DNA of 64,000 nucleotides from Pontederia crassipes (lineage: Eukaryota; Streptophyta; Magnoliopsida; Commelinales; Pontederiaceae), in NCBI GenBank assembly GCA_030549335.1, contig CM060197.1, positions 18,302,501-18,366,500 on the forward strand. Reading direction: 5' to 3'. Positions 53,401-63,926 of this stretch are shown here, one piece after another. The notes under the pieces are model-generated. The model did not search any database, had not been told where the DNA came from, and worked only from the letters and a program-made list of their open reading frames with translations. Numbering within the stretch: the first letter of the stretch is position 1; each line of letters begins with the position of its first letter. The position numbers and the translations under genes are program-made.

Positions 53401-56376
53401 TAGAGTTAAAGTTCTTAAGATCTATCACCTCTTAAGACACCCAAAGTATGTAATAAGTATGTATAACTTATAGCATTGAATCTTACTCTAAGACTCTAAT
53501 CCCCAAGAGCTTTATCATTGATTGTAACGGTTCAACTTCGGTTTGAAATAGAGTTGAAGTTCTTGAGATCTATCATCTCTTAGGACACCCAAAGGATGTA
53601 ATAAGTATATATAACTTATAGCTTTGAACCTTACTCTAAGACTCTAATCCCCAAGAGCTTTATCATTGATTGTAACGGTTCAACTTCGTTTTGAAATAGA
53701 GTTAAAGTTCCAAAGATCTATAACCTCTTAGGACACCCAAAGGTTGTAATAAGTATCTATAACTTATAGCTTTGAACCTTACTCTAAGACTGTAATCCCC
53801 AAGAGCTTTATCATTGATTGTAACGGTTCAACTTCGATTTGAAATAGAGTTAAAGTTTAAAAGATCTATCACCTCTTAGGACACCCAAAGGTTGTAATAA
53901 GTTTCTATAACTTATAGCTTTGAACCTTACTCTAAGACTCTAATCCCCAAGAGCTTTATCATTGATTGTAACGGTTCAACTTCGTTTTGAAATAGAGTTA
54001 AAGTTACAAAGATCTATCACCTCTTAGGACACCCAAAGGTTGTAATAAGTATCTATAACTTATAGCTTTGAACCTTACTCTAAGACTCTAATCCCCAAGA
54101 ATTTTATCATTGATTGTAACGGTTCAACTTCGGTTTGAAATAGAGTTAAAGTTCTTGAGATCTATCATCTCTTAGGACACCCAAAGGATGTAATAAGTAT
54201 ATATAACTTATAGCTTTGAACCTTACTCTAAGACTCTAATCCCCAAGAGCTTTATCATTGATTGTAACGGTTCAACTTCGTTTTGAAATAGAGTTAAAGT
54301 TCCAAAGATCTATCACCTCTTAGGACACCCATAGGTTGTAATAAGTATCTATAACTTATAGCTTTGAACCTTACTCTAAGACTCTAATCCCCAAGAGCTT
54401 TATCATTGATTGTAACGGTTCAACTTCGGTTTGAAATAGAGTTAAAGTTTCAAAGATCTATCACCTCTTAGGACACCCAAAGGTTGTAATAAGTTTCTAT
54501 AACTTATAGCTTTGAACCTTACTCTAAGACTCTAATCCCCAAGAGCTTTATCATTGATTGTAACGGTTCAACTTCGCTTTGAAATACAGTTAAAGTTTCA
54601 AAGATCTATCACCTCTTAGGACACCCAAAGGTTGTAATAAGTTTCTATAACTTATAGCTTTGAACCTTACTCTAAGACTCTAATCCCCAAGAGCTTTATC
54701 ATTGATTGTAATGGTTCAACTTCGGTTTGAAATAGAGTTAAAGTTCTTGAGATCTATCATCTCTTAGGACACCCAAAGGATGTAATAAGTATCTATAACT
54801 TATAGCTTTGAACCTTACTCTAAGACTCTAATCCCCAAGAGCTTTATCATTGATTGTAACGGTTCAACTTCGTTTTGAAATAGAGTTAAAGTTCCAAAGA
54901 TCTTTCACCTCTTAGGACACCCAAAGGTTGTAATAAGTATCTATTACTTATAGCTTTGAACCTTACTCTAAGACTCTAATCCCCAAGAGTTTTATCATTG
55001 ATTGTAACGGTTCAACTTCGGTTTCAAATAGAGTTAAAGTTCTTGAGATCTATCATCTCTTAGGATATCCAAAGGATGTAATAAGTATCTATAACTTATA
55101 GCTTTGAACCTTACTCTAAGACTCTAATCCCCAAGAGCTTTATCATTGATTGTAACGGTTCAACTTCGGTTTAAAATAGAGTTAAAGTTCCAAAGATCTA
55201 TCACCTCTTAGGACACCCAAAGGTTGTAATATGTATCTATAACTTATAGCTTTGAACCTTACTCTAAGACTCTATTCCCCAAGAGTTTTATCATTGATTG
55301 TAACGGTTCAACTTCGGTTTGAAATAGAGTTAAAGTTCTTAAGATCTATCACCTCTTAAGACACCCAAAGTATGTAATAAGTATCTATAACTTATAGCTT
55401 TGAATCTTACTCTAAGACTCTAATCCCCAAGAGCTTTATCATTGATTGTAACGGTTCAACTTCGTTTTGAAATAGAGTTAAAGTTCCAAAGATCTATCAC
55501 CTCTTAGGACACCCAAAGGTTGTAATAAGTATCTATAACTTATAGCTTTGAACCTTACTCTAAGACTCTAATCCCCAAGAGCTTTATCATTGATTGTAAC
55601 AGTTCAACTTCGGTTTGAAATAGAGTTAAAGTTTCAAAGATCTATCACCTTTTAGGACACCCAAAGGTTGTAATAAGTTTCTATAACTTATAGCTTTGAA
55701 CCTTACTCTAAGACTCTAATCCCCAAGAGCTTTATCATTGATTGTAACGGTTCAACTTCGATTTGAAATAGAGTTAAAGTTCTTGTGATCTATCATCTCT
55801 TAGGACACCCAAAGGATGTAATAAGTATCTATAACTTATAGCTTTGAATCTTACTCTAAGACTCTAATCCCCAAGAGCTTTATCATTGATTGTAACGGTT
55901 CAATTTTGTTTTGAAATAGAGTTAAAGTTCCAAAGATCTATCACCTCTTTGGACACCCAAAGGTTGCAATAAGTATCTATAACTTATAGCTTTGAACCTT
56001 ACTCTAAGACTCTAGTCCCCAAGAGCTTTATCATTGATTGTAACGGTTCAACTTCGGTTTGAAATAGAGTTAAAGTTCCGAAGATCTATCACCTCTTAGA
56101 ACACCCAAAGGTTGTAATAAGTTTCTATAACTTATAGCTTTGAACCTTACTCTAAGACTCTAGTCCCCACGAGCTTTATCATTGATTGTAACGGTTCAAC
56201 TTCGGTTTGAATTTGAGTTAAAGTTCCCAAGATTTATCACCTCTTACGACACCCATAGGTAGTAATAAGTATCTATAACTTAAAGCTTTGAACCTTACTC
56301 TAAGACTCTAATCCCCAAGAGCTTTATCATTGATTGTAACGGTTCAACTTCGATTTGAAATAGAGTTAAAGTTTCA
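50457..56376. repeat. 40-mer higher-order unit, copy 1 (5,920 bp)
   Basis: This is 40 x 148 with no indel. The sequence from 50,457 to 56,352 recurs at 56,377-62,272. In a line-by-line comparison over 5,896 bp I found one difference (G at 51848, T at 57768). Markers found once per copy confirm a 40-mer and not a 20-mer period: TTCGTTTTTAAATAG (52501/58421), TGCAATAAGTATATAT (53007/58927), GTTTAAAAG (53856/59776), CTATTACTT (54941/60861) and CCCCACGAG (56166/62086). It is made of two related 20-monomer halves (G78 monomers at 50755 and 53715) that differ at about eight places plus a divergent tail. Confidence 0.93.
50576..50592 (+). other. CENP-B-box-like 17-mer in T123 monomers
   Basis: CTTCGTTTTGAAATAGA matches the mammalian CENP-B box CTTCGTTGGAAACGGGA at 11 of 17 positions, including the TTCG core. 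It lacks the required A at position 10 (G here) and the CGGG half-site (ATAG here). It occurs in the common family with T at phase 123. Binding by a CENP-B protein is unlikely on present knowledge. It is listed so that a reader searching for such motifs sees both the match and its limits. Confidence 0.2.
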
Positions 56377-56378
56377 AA
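56231..56378. repeat. Divergent monomer H, copy 3
   Basis: This copy has GATTTATCAC at phase 1 and AAGCTT at 56283. It ends the first 40-mer copy and is preceded by the CCCCACGAG monomer. Confidence 0.9.
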
Positions 56379-59300
56379 GATCTATCACCTCTTAGAACAC
56401 CCAAAGGTTGTAATAAGTTTCTATAACTTATAGCTTTGAACCTTACTCTAAGACTCTAGTCCCCAAGAGCTTTATCATTGATTGTAACGGTTCAACTTCG
56501 TTTTGAAATAGAGTTAAAGTTCCAAAGATCTATCACCTCTTAGGACACCCAAAGGTTGTAATAAGTATCTATAACTTATAGCTTTGAACCTTACTCTAAG
56601 ACTCTAATCCCCAAGAGCTTTATCATTGATTGTAACGGTTCAACTTCGATTTGAAATAGAGTTAAAGTTTCAAAGATCTATCACCTCTTAGGACACCCAA
56701 AGGTTGTAATAAGTTTCTATAACTTATAGCTTTGAACCTTACTCTAAGACTGTAATCCCCAAGAGCTTTATCATTGATTGTAACGGTTCAACTTCGATTT
56801 GAAATAGAGTTAAAGTTTCAAAGATCTATCACCTCTTAGGACACCCAAAGGTTGTAATAAGTTTCTATAACTTATAGCTTTGAACCTTACTCTAAGACTC
56901 TAATCCCCAAGAGCTTTATCATTGATTGTAACGGTTCAACTTCGTTTTGAAATAGAGTTAAAGTTACAAAGATCTATCACCTCTTAGGACACCCAAAGGT
57001 TGTAATAAGTATCTATAACTTATAGCTTTGAACCTTACTCTAAGACTCTAATCCCCAAGAATTTTATCATTGATTGTAACGGTTCAACTTCGGTTTGAAA
57101 TAGAGTTAAAGTTCTTGAGATCTATCATCTCTTAGGACACCCAAAGGATGTAATAAGTATATATAACTTATAGCTTTGAACCTTACTCTAAGACTCTAAT
57201 CCCCAAGAGCTTTATCATTGATTGTAACGGTTCAACTTCGTTTTGAAATAGAGTTAAAGTTCCAAAGATCTATCACCTCTTAGGACACCCATAGGTTGTA
57301 ATAAGTATCTATAACTTATAGCTTTGAACCTTACTCTAAGACTCTAATCCCCAAGAGCTTTATCATTGATTGTAACGGTTCAACTTCGGTTTGAAATAGA
57401 GTTAAAGTTTCAAAGATCTATCACCTCTTAGGACACCCAAAGGTTGTAATAAGTTTCTATAACTTATAGCTTTGAACCTTACTCTAAGACTCTAATCCCC
57501 AAGAGCTTTATCATTGATTGTAACGGTTCAACTTCGCTTTGAAATACAGTTAAAGTTTCAAAGATCTATCACCTCTTAGGACACCCAAAGGTTGTAATAA
57601 GTTTCTATAACTTATAGCTTTGAACCTTACTCTAAGACTCTAATCCCCAAGAGCTTTATCATTGATTGTAATGGTTCAACTTCGGTTTGAAATAGAGTTA
57701 AAGTTCTTGAGATCTATCATCTCTTAGGACACCCAAAGGATGTAATAAGTATCTATAACTTATAGCTTTGAACCTTACTCTAAGACTCTAATCCCCAAGA
57801 TCTTTATCATTGATTGTAACAGTTCAACTTCGTTTTGAAATAGAGTTAAAGTTCCAAAGATCTTTCACCTCTTAGGACACCCAAAGGTTGTAATAAGTAT
57901 CTATAACTTATAGCTTTGAACCTTACTCTAAGACTCTAATCCCCAAGAGTTTTATCATTGATTGTAACGGTTCAACTTCGGTTTCAAATAGAGTTAAAGT
58001 TCTTGAGATCGATCATCTCTTAGGATATCCAAAGGATGTAATAAGTATCTATAACTTATAGCTTTGAACCTTACTCTAAGACTCTAATCCCCAAGAGCTT
58101 TATCATTGATTGTAACGGTTCAACTTCGGTTTAAAATAGAGTTAAAGTTCCAAAGATCTATCACCTCTTAGGACACCCAAAGGTTGTAATATGTATCTAT
58201 AACTTATAGCTTTGAACCTTACTCTAAGACTCTATTCCCCAAGAGTTTTATCATTGATTGTAACGGTTCAACTTCGGTTTGAAATAGAGTTAAAGTTCTT
58301 AAGATCTATCACCTCTTAAGACACCCAAAGTATGTAATAAGTATCTATAACTTATAGCTTTGAATCTTACTCTAAGACTCTAATCCCCAAGAGCTTTATC
58401 ATTGATTGTAACGGTTCAACTTCGTTTTTAAATAGAGTTAAAGTTCCAAAGATCTATCACCTCTTAGGACACCCAAAGGTTGTAATAAGTATCTATAACT
58501 TATAGCTTTGAACCTTACTCTAAGACTCTAATCCCCAAGAGCTTTATCATTGATTGTAACAGTTCAACTTCGGTTTGAAATAGAGTTAAAGTTTCAAAGA
58601 TCTATCACCTTTTAGGACACCCAAAGGTTGTAATAAGTTTCTATAACTTATAGCTTTGAACCTTACTCTAAGACTCTAATCCCCAAGAGCTTTATCATTG
58701 ATTGTAACGGTTCAACTTCGATTTGAAATAGAGTTAAAGTTCTTGTGATCTATCATCTCTTAGGACACCCAAAGGATGTAATAAGTATCTATAACTTATA
58801 GCTTTGAATCTTACTCTAAGACTCTAATCCCCAAGAGCTTTATCATTGATTGTAACGGTTCAATTTTGTTTTGAAATAGAGTTAAAGTTCCAAAGATCTA
58901 TCACCTCTTTGGACACCCAAAGGTTGCAATAAGTATATATAACTTATAGCTTTGAACCTTACTCTAAGACTCTAGTCCCCAAGAGCTTTATCATTGATTG
59001 TAACGGTTCAACTTCGGTTTGAAATAGAGTTAAAGTTCCGAAGATCTATCACCTCTTAGAACACCCAAAGGTTGTAATAAGTTTCTATAACTTATAGCTT
59101 TGAACCTTACTCTAAGACTCTAGTCCCCAAGAGCTTTATCATTGATTGTAACGGTTCAACTTCGTTTTGAAATAGAGTTAAAGTTCCAAAGATCTATCAC
59201 CTCTTAGGACACCCAAAGGTTGTAATAAGTATCTATAACTTATAGCTTTGAACCTTACTCTAAGACTCTAATCCCCAAGAGCTTTATCATTGATTGTAAC

Positions 59301-62296
59301 GGTTCAACTTCGGTTTGAAATAGAGTTAAAGTTCTTAAGATCTATCACCTCTTAAGACACCCAAAGTATGTAATAAGTATGTATAACTTATAGCATTGAA
59401 TCTTACTCTAAGACTCTAATCCCCAAGAGCTTTATCATTGATTGTAACGGTTCAACTTCGGTTTGAAATAGAGTTGAAGTTCTTGAGATCTATCATCTCT
59501 TAGGACACCCAAAGGATGTAATAAGTATATATAACTTATAGCTTTGAACCTTACTCTAAGACTCTAATCCCCAAGAGCTTTATCATTGATTGTAACGGTT
59601 CAACTTCGTTTTGAAATAGAGTTAAAGTTCCAAAGATCTATAACCTCTTAGGACACCCAAAGGTTGTAATAAGTATCTATAACTTATAGCTTTGAACCTT
59701 ACTCTAAGACTGTAATCCCCAAGAGCTTTATCATTGATTGTAACGGTTCAACTTCGATTTGAAATAGAGTTAAAGTTTAAAAGATCTATCACCTCTTAGG
59801 ACACCCAAAGGTTGTAATAAGTTTCTATAACTTATAGCTTTGAACCTTACTCTAAGACTCTAATCCCCAAGAGCTTTATCATTGATTGTAACGGTTCAAC
59901 TTCGTTTTGAAATAGAGTTAAAGTTACAAAGATCTATCACCTCTTAGGACACCCAAAGGTTGTAATAAGTATCTATAACTTATAGCTTTGAACCTTACTC
60001 TAAGACTCTAATCCCCAAGAATTTTATCATTGATTGTAACGGTTCAACTTCGGTTTGAAATAGAGTTAAAGTTCTTGAGATCTATCATCTCTTAGGACAC
60101 CCAAAGGATGTAATAAGTATATATAACTTATAGCTTTGAACCTTACTCTAAGACTCTAATCCCCAAGAGCTTTATCATTGATTGTAACGGTTCAACTTCG
60201 TTTTGAAATAGAGTTAAAGTTCCAAAGATCTATCACCTCTTAGGACACCCATAGGTTGTAATAAGTATCTATAACTTATAGCTTTGAACCTTACTCTAAG
60301 ACTCTAATCCCCAAGAGCTTTATCATTGATTGTAACGGTTCAACTTCGGTTTGAAATAGAGTTAAAGTTTCAAAGATCTATCACCTCTTAGGACACCCAA
60401 AGGTTGTAATAAGTTTCTATAACTTATAGCTTTGAACCTTACTCTAAGACTCTAATCCCCAAGAGCTTTATCATTGATTGTAACGGTTCAACTTCGCTTT
60501 GAAATACAGTTAAAGTTTCAAAGATCTATCACCTCTTAGGACACCCAAAGGTTGTAATAAGTTTCTATAACTTATAGCTTTGAACCTTACTCTAAGACTC
60601 TAATCCCCAAGAGCTTTATCATTGATTGTAATGGTTCAACTTCGGTTTGAAATAGAGTTAAAGTTCTTGAGATCTATCATCTCTTAGGACACCCAAAGGA
60701 TGTAATAAGTATCTATAACTTATAGCTTTGAACCTTACTCTAAGACTCTAATCCCCAAGAGCTTTATCATTGATTGTAACGGTTCAACTTCGTTTTGAAA
60801 TAGAGTTAAAGTTCCAAAGATCTTTCACCTCTTAGGACACCCAAAGGTTGTAATAAGTATCTATTACTTATAGCTTTGAACCTTACTCTAAGACTCTAAT
60901 CCCCAAGAGTTTTATCATTGATTGTAACGGTTCAACTTCGGTTTCAAATAGAGTTAAAGTTCTTGAGATCTATCATCTCTTAGGATATCCAAAGGATGTA
61001 ATAAGTATCTATAACTTATAGCTTTGAACCTTACTCTAAGACTCTAATCCCCAAGAGCTTTATCATTGATTGTAACGGTTCAACTTCGGTTTAAAATAGA
61101 GTTAAAGTTCCAAAGATCTATCACCTCTTAGGACACCCAAAGGTTGTAATATGTATCTATAACTTATAGCTTTGAACCTTACTCTAAGACTCTATTCCCC
61201 AAGAGTTTTATCATTGATTGTAACGGTTCAACTTCGGTTTGAAATAGAGTTAAAGTTCTTAAGATCTATCACCTCTTAAGACACCCAAAGTATGTAATAA
61301 GTATCTATAACTTATAGCTTTGAATCTTACTCTAAGACTCTAATCCCCAAGAGCTTTATCATTGATTGTAACGGTTCAACTTCGTTTTGAAATAGAGTTA
61401 AAGTTCCAAAGATCTATCACCTCTTAGGACACCCAAAGGTTGTAATAAGTATCTATAACTTATAGCTTTGAACCTTACTCTAAGACTCTAATCCCCAAGA
61501 GCTTTATCATTGATTGTAACAGTTCAACTTCGGTTTGAAATAGAGTTAAAGTTTCAAAGATCTATCACCTTTTAGGACACCCAAAGGTTGTAATAAGTTT
61601 CTATAACTTATAGCTTTGAACCTTACTCTAAGACTCTAATCCCCAAGAGCTTTATCATTGATTGTAACGGTTCAACTTCGATTTGAAATAGAGTTAAAGT
61701 TCTTGTGATCTATCATCTCTTAGGACACCCAAAGGATGTAATAAGTATCTATAACTTATAGCTTTGAATCTTACTCTAAGACTCTAATCCCCAAGAGCTT
61801 TATCATTGATTGTAACGGTTCAATTTTGTTTTGAAATAGAGTTAAAGTTCCAAAGATCTATCACCTCTTTGGACACCCAAAGGTTGCAATAAGTATCTAT
61901 AACTTATAGCTTTGAACCTTACTCTAAGACTCTAGTCCCCAAGAGCTTTATCATTGATTGTAACGGTTCAACTTCGGTTTGAAATAGAGTTAAAGTTCCG
62001 AAGATCTATCACCTCTTAGAACACCCAAAGGTTGTAATAAGTTTCTATAACTTATAGCTTTGAACCTTACTCTAAGACTCTAGTCCCCACGAGCTTTATC
62101 ATTGATTGTAACGGTTCAACTTCGGTTTGAATTTGAGTTAAAGTTCCCAAGATTTATCACCTCTTACGACACCCATAGGTAGTAATAAGTATCTATAACT
62201 TAAAGCTTTGAACCTTACTCTAAGACTCTAATCCCCAAGAGCTTTATCATTGATTGTAACGGTTCAACTTCGGTTTGAAATAGAGTTAAGGTTCCA
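56377..62296. repeat. 40-mer higher-order unit, copy 2 (5,920 bp)
   Basis: This second copy is identical to the first but for one base seen. The match ends at 62,272, where G replaces A at phase 123, so the array holds 1.99 copies and no third. G78 monomers start at 56675 and 59635, and family D at 58303, 59339 and 61263, mirroring 52383, 53419 and 55343. After it the order switches to that of 32.9-34.0 kb. Confidence 0.93.
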
Positions 62297-62298
62297 AA
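62151..62298. repeat. Divergent monomer H, copy 4
   Basis: This is the same as copy 3 (AAGCTT at 62203) and ends the second 40-mer copy. The base at phase 123 is G, not A, which marks the switch into the 62.3-63.4 kb segment. Confidence 0.9.
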
Positions 62299-63362
62299 GA
62301 TCTATCACCTCTTAGGACACCCAAAGGATGTAATAAGTATGTATAACTTATAGCTTTTAACCTTACTCAAAGACTCTAATCCCCAAGAGCTTTATCATTG
62401 ATTGTAACGGTTCAACTTCGTTTTGATATAGAGTTAAAGTTCCAAAGATCTATCACCTCTTAGGACACCCAAAGGTTGTAATAAGTATCTATAACTTATA
62501 GCTTTGAACCTTACTCTAAGACTCTAATCCCCAAGAGTTTTATCATTGATTGTAACAGTTCAACTTCGGTTTGAAATAGAGTTAAAGTTCTTGAGATCTA
62601 TCATCTCTTAGGACACCCAAAGGATGTAATAAGTATATATAACTTATAGCTTTGAACCTTACTCAAAGACTCTAATCCTCAAGAGCTTTATCATTGATTG
62701 TAACGGTTCAACTTCGTTTTGAAATAGAGTTAAAGTTCCAAAGGTCTATCACCTCTTAGGACACCCAAAGGTTGTAATAAGTATCTATAACTTATAGCTT
62801 TGAACCTTACTCTAAGACTCTAATCCCCAAGAGCTTTATCATTGATTGTAACAGTTCAACTTCGGTTTGAAATAGAGTTAAAGTTTCAAAGATCTATCAC
62901 CTTTTAGGACACCCAAAGGTTGTAATAAGTTTCTATAACTTATAGCTTTGAACCTTACTCTAAGACTCTAATCCCCAAGAGCTTTATCATTGATTGTAAC
63001 GGTTCAACTTCGGTTTGAAATAGAGTTAAAGTTCTTGAGATCTATCATCTCTTAGGACATCCAAAGGATGTAATAAGTATCTATAACTTATAGCTTTGAA
63101 CCTTACTCTAAGACTCTAATCCCCAAGAGCTTTATCATTGACTGTAACGGTTCAACTTCGTTTTGAAATAGAGTTAAAGTTCCAAAGATCTATCACCTCT
63201 TAGGACACCCAAAGGTTGTAATAAGTATCTATAACTTATAGCTTTGAACCTTACTCTAAGACTCTAATCCCCAAGAGTTTTATCACTGATTGTAATGGTT
63301 CAACTTCGGTTTGAAATAGAGTTGAAGTTCTAGAGATCTATCATCTCTTAGGACACCCAAAG
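62273..63362. repeat. 1.1-kb segment also found 29,304 bp upstream
   Basis: This segment matches about 32,969-34,058 at a shift of 29,304 (198 x 148, the 7-bp deletion lying outside the pair). Shared rare markers: TTAAGGTTCC, GTATGTATAAC, CTTTTAACC with ACTCAAAG, GATATAG, GTAACAG, CCAAAGGACATCC and CACTGATTGTAATGG (33,980 and 63,284). It parts at about 63,363 (GGATG here, GGTTG upstream). Small differences include TCCTCAAG at about 62,677 and GGTCTATC at about 62,743. Confidence 0.85.
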
Positions 63363-63926
63363 GATGTAATAAGTATATATAACTTATAGCTTTGAACCTT
63401 ACTCTAAGACTCTAATCCCCAAGAGCTTTATCATTGATTGTAACGGTTCAACTTCGTTTTGAAATAGAGTTAAAGTTCCAAAGATCTATCACCTCTTAGG
63501 ACACCCAAAGGTTGTAATAAGTATCTATAACTTATAGCTTTGAACCTTACTCTAAGACTCTAATCCCCAAGAGCTTTATCATTGATTGTAACGGTTCAAC
63601 TTCGATTTGAAATAGAGTTAAAGTTTCAAAGATCTATCACCTCTTAGGACACCCAAAGGTTGTAATAAGTTTCTATAACTTATAGCTTTGAACCTTACTC
63701 TAAGACTCTAATCCCCAAGAGTTTTATCATTGATTGTAACGGTTCAACTTCGGTTTGAAATAGAGTTAAAGTTTCAAAGATCTATCACCTCTTAGGACAC
63801 CCAAAGGTTGTAATAAGTTTCTATAACTTATAGCTTTGAACCTTACTCTAAGACTCTAATCCCCAAGAGCTTTATCATTGATTGTAACGGTTCAACTTCG
63901 GTTTGAAATAGAGTTAAGGTTCCAAA

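Noticed and set aside
19656-62272. A single uniform higher-order repeat through the whole window
   Set aside because: Marker spacings are inconsistent (6, 27, 14, 13, 24, 24 for A70; 20, 14, 13, 12, 36, 17, 14, 12, 10, 10, 8, 14, 8, 17, 7, 13, 20, 7, 13 for family D), so there are several local units rather than one.
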